From: CAWCWN01 sp963799245
GTDB lineage: Bacteria > Chloroflexota > Ktedonobacteria > Ktedonobacterales > Ktedonobacteraceae
Direction: 5' to 3'
Assembly (NCBI GenBank): GCA_963799245.1
Contig: CAWCWN010000001.1
Location: 91,758 to 155,757 of the forward strand
DNA: 64,000 nucleotides
The notes under the pieces: generated by a model
Databases searched by the model: none
Seen by the model: only the letters and a program-made list of their open reading frames with translations
Told to the model about the DNA's origin: nothing
Shown here: positions 34,084 through 42,893 of the stretch, piece by piece
How positions within the stretch are numbered: position 1 is the first letter of the stretch
Layout: each line of letters starts with the position of its first letter
Translations under genes and position numbers: made by a program

Positions 34084-35042
34084 ATGGTTCAATTCTTGGT
34101 CAAAAGGTTCATCGGTTTGATCTTTGTGCTATTTTTTATCACCTTGATCACCTTTACCCTCGGGCGCCTCGCCCCGGGTGACCCGATCGCCGGCATGTTA
34201 GGCCAGCATTACACCCAGCAAGCATACGCCAGCTCAAACATGCCTACGGGCTCGACCTGCCATGGTATCAACAATTTTTCGGCTACATTGGCGGCGTCCT
34301 CCACTTCGACTTTGGCATGTCCTTTGAATATCGCGACCAGGCCGTCTGGGATATCCTCAAGCGCGGCGTTCCCATCACCCTCGAGCTGGGCCTGTGGGCG
34401 CTGGTCCTGCAGATCGTCATTGGCATCCCTCTGGGCATTATTTCCGCGTTGAAAGCCAATACCTGGATCGACACCACCAACATGGTCATCCTGCTCACGC
34501 TCTACGCCGTCCCTGTCTTCGTCCTGGCTCCCCTGGTCCAGTTAATCATCGTCCAGATCGACATCAATACCGGCGCAAGCTGGCCCGTCGCTAACTGGGG
34601 CACCGCCTGGCACTACACCCTGGGGGATATCCAGCTCAAGCTCATTCCCATCCTGGTGTATGCCACCACCTCCACGGCCTACGTGGCGCGCCTGATGCGC
34701 ACCTCCATGCTGGAGGTGATGCGCCAGGATTATGTGCGCACCGCCCGCGCCAAGGGCATGCGTGAGCAGGTCATCATTTACCGCCATGCCCTGCGCAACG
34801 CACTGATCCCCCTGGTCACGATCATCGGTGTCTCCATCGGCTTCCTCGTCACCGGCGCCTTCTTTGTCGAACATATCTTCAATATCCCGGGCATTGCCGA
34901 TATCACGCTGGCCTCCATCGGCTACCGCGACTACCCGGTCATACAGGCCACGACCATCCTGCTCGCCGTGCTTGTCGTCCTGGGCAACCTGCTCTCGGAC
35001 ATCCTGTATACTGTTGTTGACCCGCGTATCAAAGTCGAATAG
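34084..35042 (+). pseudogene. oppB: Oligopeptide permease OppB/DppB, broken by a one-base deletion
   Basis: Inner-membrane permease subunit. The start ATG gives VQFLVKRFIGLIFVLFFITL and LGRLAPGDPI, a normal DppB N-terminus. At about 34230-34240 the frame is lost. The frame one base over continues perfectly as QLKHAYGLDLPWYQQFFGYI then FDFGMSFEYRDQAVWDILKR, and later carries the ABC-permease EAA motif (RTARAKGMREQVIIYRHALR). Adding one base, for instance a C in GCCAGC, would restore a protein of about 319 residues. The second part could also start at ATG 34317. As sequenced the permease cannot be made whole; a sequencing error is possible because oppC, oppD and oppF look intact. Confidence 0.85.
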
Positions 35043-35057
35043 GAGACAGGGACGTCA

Positions 35058-36179
35058 ATGGATATGAAAGATTTCAAGCCCGAACTCACGACGCCAGGCA
35101 TTCTGGCCGCCGACAATACCGCCCTCCCGCTCGAGCCCGAGCTGGCCGACCTCTCCCCAGTGGAAGCAGGCACCCCCACCCCCGTTGTCGGCGGGCAAGG
35201 GGAGCCGAAGGGCGAGCCCCAGAAGTCACCCACCCCCTGGCAAGATTCGCTGCGGCGCCTGCGGCGCGACGTGCGCGCCATGGTCAGCCTGGGCGTGATC
35301 CTCTTTTTTGTGCTGCTCGCCCTCATCGGACCACTCATCTACCAGCACATCGGCGGGCCGTTTAATAGCCCGCTCAACGGCATGATCGGCCCGGCGCAGT
35401 ACCACTCGTTTGCGTATGAAGAGCTCTCCATGCAAGATACCACGCCCTCGGCGATGTACTGGCTGGGCACCGACGACCTGGGCCGCGACATCCTGGCGCG
35501 CATCATGCAGGGCCTGTCCGTCTCCATCTCGGTGGCCGTCATCGTCGAGATTATCGATATCGTCCTGGGCGTGGGCATCGGCGTGCTGGCAGGCTTTTAC
35601 GGCGGCTGGATCGACCAGCTGCTGGCGCGCTTCACCGACATCATGTTCGCCTTTCCCGGCCTGCTCTTCGCCATCCTGGTCGTGGGCATCCTGGGCAACT
35701 GGGCCGATACCGCCCTGGCCAATGTTCCCATCGTGGGCGCCAATGGCAACGACCGCCTGGTCCTCGTCTCGCTGGCCCTGGCCATCACGGTCTGGCCCCA
35801 GATGGCGCGCTACGTGCGCGGGCAAGCCCTCCAGCTTAAGGAACAGCAGTTCGTGGAGGCGGCGCGCACCGCGGGCAGCACCAGTACCACCATTATCCTC
35901 AAACACCTCATCCCCAATCTCTTCAGTATCGTCGTCGTGGTCGCCACCCTCGACATCTCGACGACGATCATCGCTGAAGCCGGTCTCAGCTACCTGGGCC
36001 TGGGCGTGAAACCCCCTGGCTCCAGCATCGGCCTGATGATCTCAGACGCCAGCCAGTACCTGGACTCCCACCCCTGGGAGGTCCTGGTCCCCTGCCTTGT
36101 CCTGACGATCATCGTCCTGGCCTTCTCCTTCTTTGGCGATGGATTACGGGATGCTTTTGACCCTCGATCAAAAGACTAG
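35058..36179 (+). CDS. oppC: Oligopeptide ABC transporter permease OppC/DppC
   Basis: Second permease subunit. An unusual ~70-residue cytoplasmic N-terminal tail precedes the first helix (AMVSLGVILFFVLLALIGPL). The tail includes PVVGGQGEPKGEP, encoded by a repeat shared with murT. The rest is typical: YWLGTDDLGRDILARIMQGL, the EAA loop ARTAGSTSTTIILKHLIPN, and the closing FSFFGDGLRDAFDPR. The length of 373 residues exceeds the usual ~300 because of the tail. ATG 35058 follows AGGAGACAGG, 15 bp after oppB. The partner ATPases oppD and oppF follow in order. Confidence 0.93.
   Translation: MDMKDFKPELTTPGILAADNTALPLEPELADLSPVEAGTPTPVVGGQGEPKGEPQKSPTPWQDSLRRLRRDVRAMVSLGVILFFVLLALIGPLIYQHIGGPFNSPLNGMIGPAQYHSFAYEELSMQDTTPSAMYWLGTDDLGRDILARIMQGLSVSISVAVIVEIIDIVLGVGIGVLAGFYGGWIDQLLARFTDIMFAFPGLLFAILVVGILGNWADTALANVPIVGANGNDRLVLVSLALAITVWPQMARYVRGQALQLKEQQFVEAARTAGSTSTTIILKHLIPNLFSIVVVVATLDISTTIIAEAGLSYLGLGVKPPGSSIGLMISDASQYLDSHPWEVLVPCLVLTIIVLAFSFFGDGLRDAFDPRSKD
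35184..35204. repeat. Partial copy of the murT palindromic element inside oppC
   Basis: Twenty-one bases identical to 19901-19921 in murT, in the same frame (VVGGQGE). The following GGGGAGCCGAA also matches what follows the full element in murT. The oppC copy therefore looks like the full element after deletion between two GGGGAG direct repeats. Confidence 0.85.
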
Positions 36180-36198
36180 CGAGCGGAGTAAATAACAT

Positions 36199-37176
36199 AT
36201 GGCAGAGAATCTGCTAGAGGTAAATAATCTCAAAACCTACTTTTTCACGCGCGGCGGGGTGGTAAAAGCCGTCGATGATGTCACATTCGTGATGAAGGCA
36301 GGCCAGACCCTGGGCGTCGTGGGTGAAAGCGGCTGTGGCAAAAGCGTCACCGCGCTCTCAGTCATGCGCCTGGTGGCAACCCCCCCGGGCAAGATCGTGG
36401 GAGGAGAAATCAACTTTGACGGTGAAGATATCATGGATAAGAGCCAGGATGAGCTCACTGACATCCGCGGCAGCAAGATGTCGATGATCTTCCAGGACCC
36501 CATGACGTCGCTTAATCCAGTCTTTAACGTTGGCAGCCAGATCGCCGAAACCGTCAAACGCCACCGCAAAGGCGTCAGCAATGACCAGGCCTGGCAGCGC
36601 GCGGTGGAGATGCTCGACCTGGTACGTATTCCAGATGCCAGGCGCCGCGCGAAAAACTATCCCCACGAATTCAGTGGCGGCATGCGCCAGCGCGTCATGA
36701 TTGCCATCGCCCTGGCCTGTAACCCGCGACTGCTAATCGCGGACGAGCCAACCACCGCGCTCGACGTCACCATCCAGGCGCAGGTGCTGGAATTGATGAG
36801 CGGGCTGTCGAAAGAGTTCGGTACCTCTGTGATGCTAATTACACACGACCTGGGTGTCGTGGCGGGCACCTGCCAGCATGTCAACGTCATGTACGCGGGC
36901 CACGTGGTGGAGTCGGCCCCGGTCAGGCAAATCTTTCAGACGCCGGCGCATCCCTACACGGTCGGGCTGCTCCATTCCATTCCGCGTCTCAATGATCAGC
37001 GTGGAACACCGCTTTCATCAATTTCCGGCCAGCCACCCGACCTATCCAGGACGATCAGCGGTTGTCCCTATGCCAGTCGCTGCCCTAAAGTGCAGAATCG
37101 CTGCAGGCAGGAACGCCCCGAGCTGCTATCCGTAGGACGCGGTGAGCAGGTAGCGGCTTGCTTCTATCCAGACTAA
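36199..37176 (+). CDS. oppD: Oligopeptide ABC transporter ATP-binding protein OppD/DppD
   Basis: Cytoplasmic ATPase of the peptide importer. Walker A GESGCGKS is near residue 40, the Q-loop in MIFQDPMTSLNPVF, the signature FSGGMRQRV near 157, Walker B LLIADEPTTALDVT and the switch His in LITHDLGVV. The C-terminal oligopeptide-transporter extension has the Cys cluster CPYASRCPKVQNRC, which in relatives can bind an iron-sulfur cluster. The length of 325 residues is standard. It is 19 bp after oppC with GGAG before the start. It should pair with OppF to drive OppB/OppC. Confidence 0.95.
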   Translation: MAENLLEVNNLKTYFFTRGGVVKAVDDVTFVMKAGQTLGVVGESGCGKSVTALSVMRLVATPPGKIVGGEINFDGEDIMDKSQDELTDIRGSKMSMIFQDPMTSLNPVFNVGSQIAETVKRHRKGVSNDQAWQRAVEMLDLVRIPDARRRAKNYPHEFSGGMRQRVMIAIALACNPRLLIADEPTTALDVTIQAQVLELMSGLSKEFGTSVMLITHDLGVVAGTCQHVNVMYAGHVVESAPVRQIFQTPAHPYTVGLLHSIPRLNDQRGTPLSSISGQPPDLSRTISGCPYASRCPKVQNRCRQERPELLSVGRGEQVAACFYPD

Positions 37177-37192
37177 GCAGAGAGGAAATCGT

Positions 37193-38197
37193 ATGGCGCA
37201 AGATGTTGCGACGCCCGAGACGCTTGGGACGACCCTGATAAATGTCAAAGGCTTAAAAGTTCATTTTCCCATCAAAGGGGGCCTTTTCGGGCGCACAGTC
37301 GCCAATGTGAAGGCGGTCGACGGCGTTGACTTCTTCGTGCGCAAAGGTGAGACCCTGGGCCTCGTGGGCGAAAGCGGTTGTGGCAAATCAACGACCGGCC
37401 GCGCAATCCTACAGTTAATTCGACCCACCGCAGGTAGCGTCACCTTCGATGGCGTGGAACTGACCAAACTTTCAAACGAGCAGGTGCGCAAAAAGCGCGC
37501 GGAGATGCAGATGATCTTCCAGGATCCCTTTGGCTCCCTGGATCCGCGCTATACCGTGGGGCAGATCATCTCGGAGCCGCTGAAAAACTACCAGCGCGGC
37601 AACAAGCAAGAGGTACGGGATGAAGTGGCGCGCTTGCTCGAGGTAGTGGGACTTAATCCCTACTACGTCAACCGCTTTCCCCACGAGTTTAGCGGTGGGC
37701 AGCGCCAGCGCATTGGCATCGCGCGTGCCCTGGCCCTGCGTCCCAAGCTGATCGTGGCCGACGAGCCGGTCTCTGCACTGGACGTATCTATCCAGGCGCA
37801 GGTGATTAACCTCTTGAAGAATTTACAGGGGGAGTTCGGCCTCACCTACCTCTTCGTTGCCCACAACCTCTCGGTTGTCAAATATATCAGTAATCGCGTG
37901 GCCGTCATGTACCTGGGTCGCGTAGCCGAGCTGGCCAAAAGCGAAGAGTTGTATGAGATGCCCCTGCATCCCTACACTCAGGCCCTGCTTTCAGCTATAC
38001 CGATACCCGATCCAGAACTCGAAGCAAATCGCAAACGCATCATCCTTGAAGGCGATGTGCCCAGCCCGGTAAACCCTCCCAGCGGTTGCAACTTCCATCC
38101 TCGCTGCTGGAAAGCCCAGCAGATCTGCCGCGAGGTTGTACCGCCCCTTGAGGAGAAGCAGCCCAATCACTTTGCGGCGTGTCACTTTCCTGGCTAG
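37193..38197 (+). CDS. oppF: Oligopeptide ABC transporter ATP-binding protein OppF/DppF
   Basis: Second ATPase of the importer. Walker A GESGCGKST, Q-loop MIFQDPFGSLDPRYTVGQII, signature FSGGQRQRIGIARAL, Walker B LIVADEPVSALDVS and switch His in LFVAHNLSVV are intact. The C-terminal extension includes CNFHPRCWKAQQIC, as in OppF/DppF proteins. ATG 37193 follows AGAGGAAA, 16 bp after oppD. It is the last gene of the operon. Its stop codon overlaps the ancestral end of the convergent receiver gene by a few bases, with no separate terminator apart from the 38258-38282 palindrome. Confidence 0.95.
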   Translation: MAQDVATPETLGTTLINVKGLKVHFPIKGGLFGRTVANVKAVDGVDFFVRKGETLGLVGESGCGKSTTGRAILQLIRPTAGSVTFDGVELTKLSNEQVRKKRAEMQMIFQDPFGSLDPRYTVGQIISEPLKNYQRGNKQEVRDEVARLLEVVGLNPYYVNRFPHEFSGGQRQRIGIARALALRPKLIVADEPVSALDVSIQAQVINLLKNLQGEFGLTYLFVAHNLSVVKYISNRVAVMYLGRVAELAKSEELYEMPLHPYTQALLSAIPIPDPELEANRKRIILEGDVPSPVNPPSGCNFHPRCWKAQQICREVVPPLEEKQPNHFAACHFPG

Positions 38198-38730
38198 AAC
38201 GGTCCGGCCAGCCTGCCGTCGTGTTGTTCAAGTCGTTTGATACGTGCCAGCAAACGAATACGCGCCATTTAATGGCGCGTATCAAACGGTTTAACAACAT
38301 AGTCATCAGCCCCCGCATAAAAGCCCGCAACCTTATCCTGGAACGTCGCCAACGATGTCAGGAACATGATCGGCAGGTGCTGGAAGGCAGGATCATTGCG
38401 TATGTCGCGGCAAAATTCCAGGCCGCTCTCATGCCCAAGCAAAACTTCACAGATCAACATATCGGGCAGTTGTGTCTCCAGGCTAAGCCTGGCATCTGAC
38501 AACGAAGCCGCACACTGCACAACAAACCCATCTCCCAACGCTTGCTGTATCTTATCACGACCGGCAAGGTCGGTATCCACAAAGAGAATGTGTAACCTGC
38601 GCAAAGGCTGTAGTTCACGCACTGTTCTGATAATACTCAAGGCGCCAGGACTGCTCATATACAGATGCGCCCCCCCACAACTAGAGCCATTCAATATAGC
38701 CGGTATAAACTTGAGCAATGGCCGCTGCAA
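38194..38730 (-). pseudogene. Receiver-domain response regulator with Glu phospho-acceptor and in-frame stop
   Basis: The product as read ends at 38269 (153 residues). A ~45-residue N-terminal part precedes a CheY-like receiver (LHILFVDTD, PIMFLTSLA, DDYVVKPF). The phospho-acceptor site reads MLICEVLL, with Glu where Asp is expected; Thr and Lys of the switch remain. The domain stops after KPFDTRH, before helix 5. The same frame past the TAA reads MARIRLLARIKRLEQHDG, which is a good helix 5, to a TAG at 38194. So one in-frame stop, lying in the loop of a perfect palindrome, truncates the gene. The TTG start at 38730 follows AAGGAT, right after the other receiver gene. Confidence 0.75.
38258..38282. 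repeat. Perfect palindrome with TAA/TTA loop
   Basis: Eleven-base arms (ATACGCGCCAT and its complement) flank a three-base loop that is TAA on the minus strand, the stop codon of the receiver gene. Inverting the loop would give TTA, a Leu codon, and restore the full domain. A wider pair, CGTTTGATACG (38234-38244) and CGTATCAAACG (38278-38288), overlaps it. Confidence 0.85.
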
Positions 38731-38739
38731 CGTTTATCC

Positions 38740-39168
38740 TTATTCCTGGTCCGCCTGGGTTTGTACGAGATAGTCCATACGCCGCTGGCGATCAGCGGGG
38801 GTCAGCCGCAAAACCCGCTCGATACTCGCGTTGAGCGCACTCGGCTTAAAGGGTTTGGTGAGATACTCATCGACACCCGAAAGCAGGCCAGTTATTTGAT
38901 CTTGCTCACGCGTCATAGCGCTCAGGATAATCAACGGTATATCAGCGGTACGGGCATCGCCGCGCAGACAGCGCACTAATTGGTAGCCATCCATACGTGG
39001 CATCTTCACATCGATGATCACGCAGTCGGGGCGTTCGGCATACACGCGCTCGAGCCCCTGTACTCCATCGTAGGCGACGACAACATCGTATGCACCCTGC
39101 AAATTCACAGCATACTTAATCAGCTCTACAATCGTCGGATTGTCGTCGATAACCAATACCTTCTTCAT
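38740..39168 (-). CDS. Receiver-only response regulator (CheY-like)
   Basis: A complete stand-alone receiver. The acidic pocket is KVLVIDDNPT, the phospho-acceptor Asp lies in CVIIDVKMPRMDGYQLV, Thr/Ser in LIILSAMTRE and Lys in EYLTKPFKPSAL. A ~20-residue C-terminal helix follows (LRLTPADRQRRMDYLVQTQ). There is no output domain, so it acts through protein contacts. Its stop is 9 bp before the TTG start of the interrupted receiver gene, so the two are co-transcribed. No histidine kinase lies nearby. Confidence 0.92.
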   Translation of the reverse strand: MKKVLVIDDNPTIVELIKYAVNLQGAYDVVVAYDGVQGLERVYAERPDCVIIDVKMPRMDGYQLVRCLRGDARTADIPLIILSAMTREQDQITGLLSGVDEYLTKPFKPSALNASIERVLRLTPADRQRRMDYLVQTQADQE

Positions 39169-39330
39169 TACTTTTCCATTACTTCCAGGTTGACTGGCAC
39201 ATTGTACTGGTTACTATGTATTCTCAAAAGTCTCTCTCTTACTTCTTGCATTGTAACACAGTTATGCCTCACTGCCAACTGCTCTGCGCCCTGCCCTCCC
39301 AGGCCTTTGCAAAGTCAGGTTGCGAGATTC

Positions 39331-39359
39331 TTGCGAGCGCAGCAGGTAGCTTTTATGCT
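39331..39359 (+). promoter_or_regulatory. Candidate promoter for the E1-like enzyme and metG
   Basis: TTGCGA and TATGCT are 17 bases apart, 52 bp before the start of the downstream gene. The match is moderate. Confidence 0.4.
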
Positions 39360-39410
39360 AGAATAAAAGACAATCTTGCAGGGATTTGAGCAACAGGGAG
39401 AACTTGTGCA

Positions 39411-40433
39411 ATGGACATATCCGATCGCTATGCGCGCCAAACACTATTTGAACCAATCGGGAAAGCGGGCCAGGAACGTTTGCAGGCCGCACACGTTACA
39501 ATCATTGGCTGTGGTGCCCTGGGAACCGTCCTGGCAAACAACCTCTGCCGCGCCGGCATCGGTCACCTGGTGATCGCGGACCGCGATTATATCGAGCTGA
39601 ACAATTTACAACGCCAGATTCTCTTCGACGAAGAAGATATCGCACGTCGTCTACCCAAAGCCATTGCGGCAGCTGAGAAGCTACGGCGCATCAACAGTGA
39701 GACGACCGTCGAGCCGCTGGTCGAAGATATTAATGCTGATGGCATTGAATACCTTGTGCAACATACGGATCTCGTGCTGGACGCCACAGATAACTTCGAA
39801 ACACGCTACCTTCTCAACGATGTGTGCGTAAAATACGGCCGGCCGTGGATTTATAGCGGTGTGATCGCCTCTTATGGGGTGACCATGAATATTCTCCCGC
39901 AGGATACGGCCTGCCTGCGCTGCGTTTTTCCCGAAATACCCCTACCCGGCACCACACCCACCTGTGATACCGCGGGCGTCCTGAACGGCATCGTCGCCGC
40001 AATCAGCGGTATTGCTTCGACCGAAGCACTGAAAATCCTCCTCAAAAGCGACAGGGTCAGCCGGGCACTGTTCTGGTTAGATGTGTGGGAAAACACCAGT
40101 GAGCGCATTGAGCTACCCCGAACGGCGAATTGCCCCACCTGCGCAGAGCACAGCTATGAGTTTCTGGAGGCCCTGGCTGGAACGCAGAGCACAAGTCTGT
40201 GTGGACGCAATGCCGTCCAGGTGCGCAACGGCAAGCGCGGGGTAGCCCTGGATTTTACCCAGTTGGCTGAGCGGTTGCATCCAATCGGTGAGGTAAGTTA
40301 TAATGATTTCCTACTACGTCTTACCGTTGATACTTATGAATTAACCATTTTTCCTGACGCCCGTGCGATCATCAAGGGCACCGCTGATGAACAGGTCGCA
40401 CGATCAGTTTATGCGCGCTATATAGGGATGTGA
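39411..40433 (+). CDS. ThiF/MoeB/HesA-family adenylyltransferase (E1-like)
   Basis: Activates the C-terminus of a ubiquitin-like sulfur carrier (ThiS or MoaD) by adenylation. The Rossmann ATP site is VTIIGCGALGTVLANNL (about residues 28-44), followed by ADRDYIELNNLQRQILF with its catalytic Arg, and DATDNFETRYLLND. Zinc ligands come from CLRC (about 168-171) and CPTC (about 238-241). The C-terminal ~80 residues form an extra beta-rich part (FTQLAERLHPIGEVSYNDFL). No thiS, moaD or thiamine gene is adjacent, so whether it serves thiamine or molybdopterin is open; the CoxD/XdhC cluster elsewhere makes molybdopterin attractive (inference). Confidence 0.88.
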   Translation: MDISDRYARQTLFEPIGKAGQERLQAAHVTIIGCGALGTVLANNLCRAGIGHLVIADRDYIELNNLQRQILFDEEDIARRLPKAIAAAEKLRRINSETTVEPLVEDINADGIEYLVQHTDLVLDATDNFETRYLLNDVCVKYGRPWIYSGVIASYGVTMNILPQDTACLRCVFPEIPLPGTTPTCDTAGVLNGIVAAISGIASTEALKILLKSDRVSRALFWLDVWENTSERIELPRTANCPTCAEHSYEFLEALAGTQSTSLCGRNAVQVRNGKRGVALDFTQLAERLHPIGEVSYNDFLLRLTVDTYELTIFPDARAIIKGTADEQVARSVYARYIGM

Positions 40434-40444
40434 GGAACACACTG

Positions 40445-42109
40445 ATGAATGAACGTATTCTTGTCTGCGTGGCCTGGCCATACGCAAAAAGCTCCACCCA
40501 TGTCGGCCAGATCGTAGGAGCGTACCTTCCCGCAGATACTTTTGCACGCTATCACCGCCTGGCGGGCAACAAAGTCCTGATGGTCTCGGGCAGTGACGAG
40601 CATGGCACACCCATCCTGGTTGATGCCGATCGACAGGGCATCAGCCCGCGCGAATTTGTGGCACGTTACCACCAGCAGATCTGCGAAGTCTGGCAGCAGC
40701 TGGGTATCTCCTGGGATTTATATACTGAAACGGGCACTGCGAACCACTATCATATCACACAAGATTTTTTTCTCAAGCTCTATGAAAAAGGCTACATCTT
40801 CAAAGATACCATGCAGTCCCCTTATTGCCCCACCGATCGCCGCTTCTTGCCTGATCGCTATGTCGAGGGAACCTGCCCATTCTGTGGCTATGCCGCGGCC
40901 CGCGGCGATCAATGCGACAACTGCGGACGCGTGCTCGATCCCGTAGACCTGATTACGCCGCGCTGCCGTCTCTGTGGCAGTAAAGACAATGCGCTGGAGA
41001 TCCGTCCGACGGACCACTTTTTCTTAGATTTGCCCAGGCTGCAGGAACCCCTGCTTGCTTGGTTGACGGAGAGCAAGGACCACTGGCGCGCCAACGTCCT
41101 GGCCTTTACAATGAACTGGCTTAAAGAAGGCCTGCGTCCCCGCGCCATCACGCGCGACCTTGACTGGGGCGTTCCCATTCCCCTGGAGGGCTACGAGGAC
41201 AAGCGCATCTATGTCTGGTTTGACGCCGTCATAGGCTACTTCTCTGCCTCGGTGGAGTGGGCGAGCCGCCAGGGAGAGCCGCAGGCATGGCGGCCCTGGT
41301 GGATTCCCGGCGAGAGCAAGGAGCCCGTCAAACCTTATTACTTTATTGGCAAGGACAATATTCCTTTCCATACCATCATCTGGCCAGCTATGCTCATAGG
41401 CTATGGCGATCGCAACCTGCCTTATGATGTCCCTGCCAACGAGTTTATGACCATGAGCGGGGCCAAGGCTTCGAGTAGCCGTGGCAATGTCATCTGGACA
41501 CGGGACGTGCTTGAAAAGTACAATGCCGACACGCTGCGTTACTACCTCTCGGTCACCGCTCCCGAAGGACGCGACACCGATTTTACGTACGATGAGATGA
41601 TTCGCCGCAACAACGATGAGCTGGTCGCAACCTATGGCAATGCGGTGCACCGCACCCTGTCCTTCTTGCAGAGCAAATTCGGCGGTGTAGTTCCTCAGCC
41701 CTTGCCCCTGCGTGAAGCAGATCGTGAGATCCTGGCAGAGCTGGATGCAGGTTTCTCCGTAGTGGGACACAATATCGCCAACTGTCACTTTAAAGATGGC
41801 CTGAATGCAGCGATGGCCGTGGCCAGGGCGGCCAACCGCTACCTGGATGAGCAGGCGCCCTGGAAATCGATCAAGGTGGATCGCGAGGCAGCGGGGACAA
41901 GCATGTATGTTATGCTCCAGGTGCTGAGCGGTCTGCACGTCTTATTCAGCCCGTACCTGCCCTTCTCATCACAGAAGTTGCATGTCTACCTGGGCTTTGA
42001 AGGTGAAATAAGCGCTGGCAGCTGGCGCGCAAGCCCGGTGACGCCGGGTACGCGACTGCCCGTTCCCGCGCCTCTCTTCCCCAAACTTGAAGAGCTGGCT
42101 ACTGTGTAA
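40445..42109 (+). CDS. metG: Methionyl-tRNA synthetase
   Basis: Class I synthetase that charges tRNA-Met. The HIGH-type motif is within PYAKSSTHVGQIVGAYLPAD and the KMSKS-type loop reads GAKASSSRGN. Between them is the zinc-knuckle insertion CPFCGYAAARGDQCDNCG plus CRLCGS. GSDEHGTPI and FFLDLPRLQEPL are also typical. The C-terminal anticodon-binding helices end at about residue 554, with no C-terminal tRNA-binding (EMAP-like) domain. ATG 40445 is chosen 11 bp after the previous stop, with GAGG upstream; GTG at 40430 is an alternative. Confidence 0.93.
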   Translation: MNERILVCVAWPYAKSSTHVGQIVGAYLPADTFARYHRLAGNKVLMVSGSDEHGTPILVDADRQGISPREFVARYHQQICEVWQQLGISWDLYTETGTANHYHITQDFFLKLYEKGYIFKDTMQSPYCPTDRRFLPDRYVEGTCPFCGYAAARGDQCDNCGRVLDPVDLITPRCRLCGSKDNALEIRPTDHFFLDLPRLQEPLLAWLTESKDHWRANVLAFTMNWLKEGLRPRAITRDLDWGVPIPLEGYEDKRIYVWFDAVIGYFSASVEWASRQGEPQAWRPWWIPGESKEPVKPYYFIGKDNIPFHTIIWPAMLIGYGDRNLPYDVPANEFMTMSGAKASSSRGNVIWTRDVLEKYNADTLRYYLSVTAPEGRDTDFTYDEMIRRNNDELVATYGNAVHRTLSFLQSKFGGVVPQPLPLREADREILAELDAGFSVVGHNIANCHFKDGLNAAMAVARAANRYLDEQAPWKSIKVDREAAGTSMYVMLQVLSGLHVLFSPYLPFSSQKLHVYLGFEGEISAGSWRASPVTPGTRLPVPAPLFPKLEELATV

Positions 42110-42194
42110 ACTGGCTAATGCCAATTTGTTACCAGGGACTGTTGCTTTGACTGGTGGTGGCAACAGCGGACCACGTAGCAGAGAAGGCAAGTGC

Positions 42195-42794
42195 CTATGG
42201 CGCGCAGCGCAGCCTCATGCCCATAAAGATGGCGACCTCGTGCTCATCGGGGCCTGGCGGATAAAAGTTTTGAGTGATGCTCCACGCTTCGAGGCCATTG
42301 CGCAGATAAAACTGGATCGCCGGGTAATTGACATTCTGTGTCTCCAGCACAATAGCCCAGCAGCCCTGCTTGCGAGCCCAATCGGAGGCGCAGCTGAGCA
42401 GCAGGGACCCGATACCATAGCGGCGAAAGTGGCGGTCAACAATGATGTTTTCAATGCGCGCAACGGCACGATCCCCCTTATTGAGGAAAATCACCCCCGC
42501 GGCTGCGCCGTTGGCAAGGGCGATATAACCGCCCTGCGTGCAGCTCAGCATGGCCTCGACCGCCGCCAGGTCGCTCGCAAACTCGTGGAAGTTTTTATAA
42601 AGCGGGGGATCGATAGGCGTCTCCCGCAGCTCAAAAGAGAGAGCACTTGCGGCCGCCCCTCCCGTAGTCAGGCGTCCCTGTACATGCAGCGTATAAATAC
42701 GGTCGGTCTCAAAGCTGTAGTCGAGCTTATGCAGGGCTGGAGCATCGCTCAGCTGTACAGCACGCAGATCAATATGGGGAGTATCTCCGTCCAT
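42195..42794 (-). CDS. GNAT-family N-acetyltransferase
   Basis: Acetyl-CoA-dependent acetyltransferase of unknown substrate. The acetyl-CoA-binding motif is IIVDRHFRRYGIGSLLLSCA (about residues 117-136), and the C-terminal QNVNYPAIQFYLRNGLEAWS is the usual GNAT pattern. The N-terminal ~75 residues carry a YSFETDRIY block and a substrate-side strand. The length of 199 residues is normal. It follows the ROK kinase gene by 99 bp on the same strand. The intervening sequence has an A9 run between CCGC and GCGG on the coding strand, just before GGGGTGAAGG and the ATG. Confidence 0.87.
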   Translation of the reverse strand: MDGDTPHIDLRAVQLSDAPALHKLDYSFETDRIYTLHVQGRLTTGGAAASALSFELRETPIDPPLYKNFHEFASDLAAVEAMLSCTQGGYIALANGAAAGVIFLNKGDRAVARIENIIVDRHFRRYGIGSLLLSCASDWARKQGCWAIVLETQNVNYPAIQFYLRNGLEAWSITQNFYPPGPDEHEVAIFMGMRLRCAP

Positions 42795-42893
42795 ACCTTC
42801 ACCCCGCTTTTTTTTTGCGGCCTTGATGTTACTTGCCGGGGCTCAGGCCGCCCTCGTTTTCCTTTTTGTACGGGAAAGGTAACAAAACGTCAC

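Noticed and set aside
35410..36009. Long Ser/Trp/Pro-rich frame inside oppC
   Set aside because: High-GC shadow of oppC; composition (runs of S, W, R, P) is that of an out-of-frame reading.
42810..42840. A9 run flanked by CCGC/GCGG as a terminator of the ROK kinase gene
   Set aside because: The A-run is the loop rather than a trailing U-run on the coding strand, and it sits just before the next gene's ribosome-binding site.
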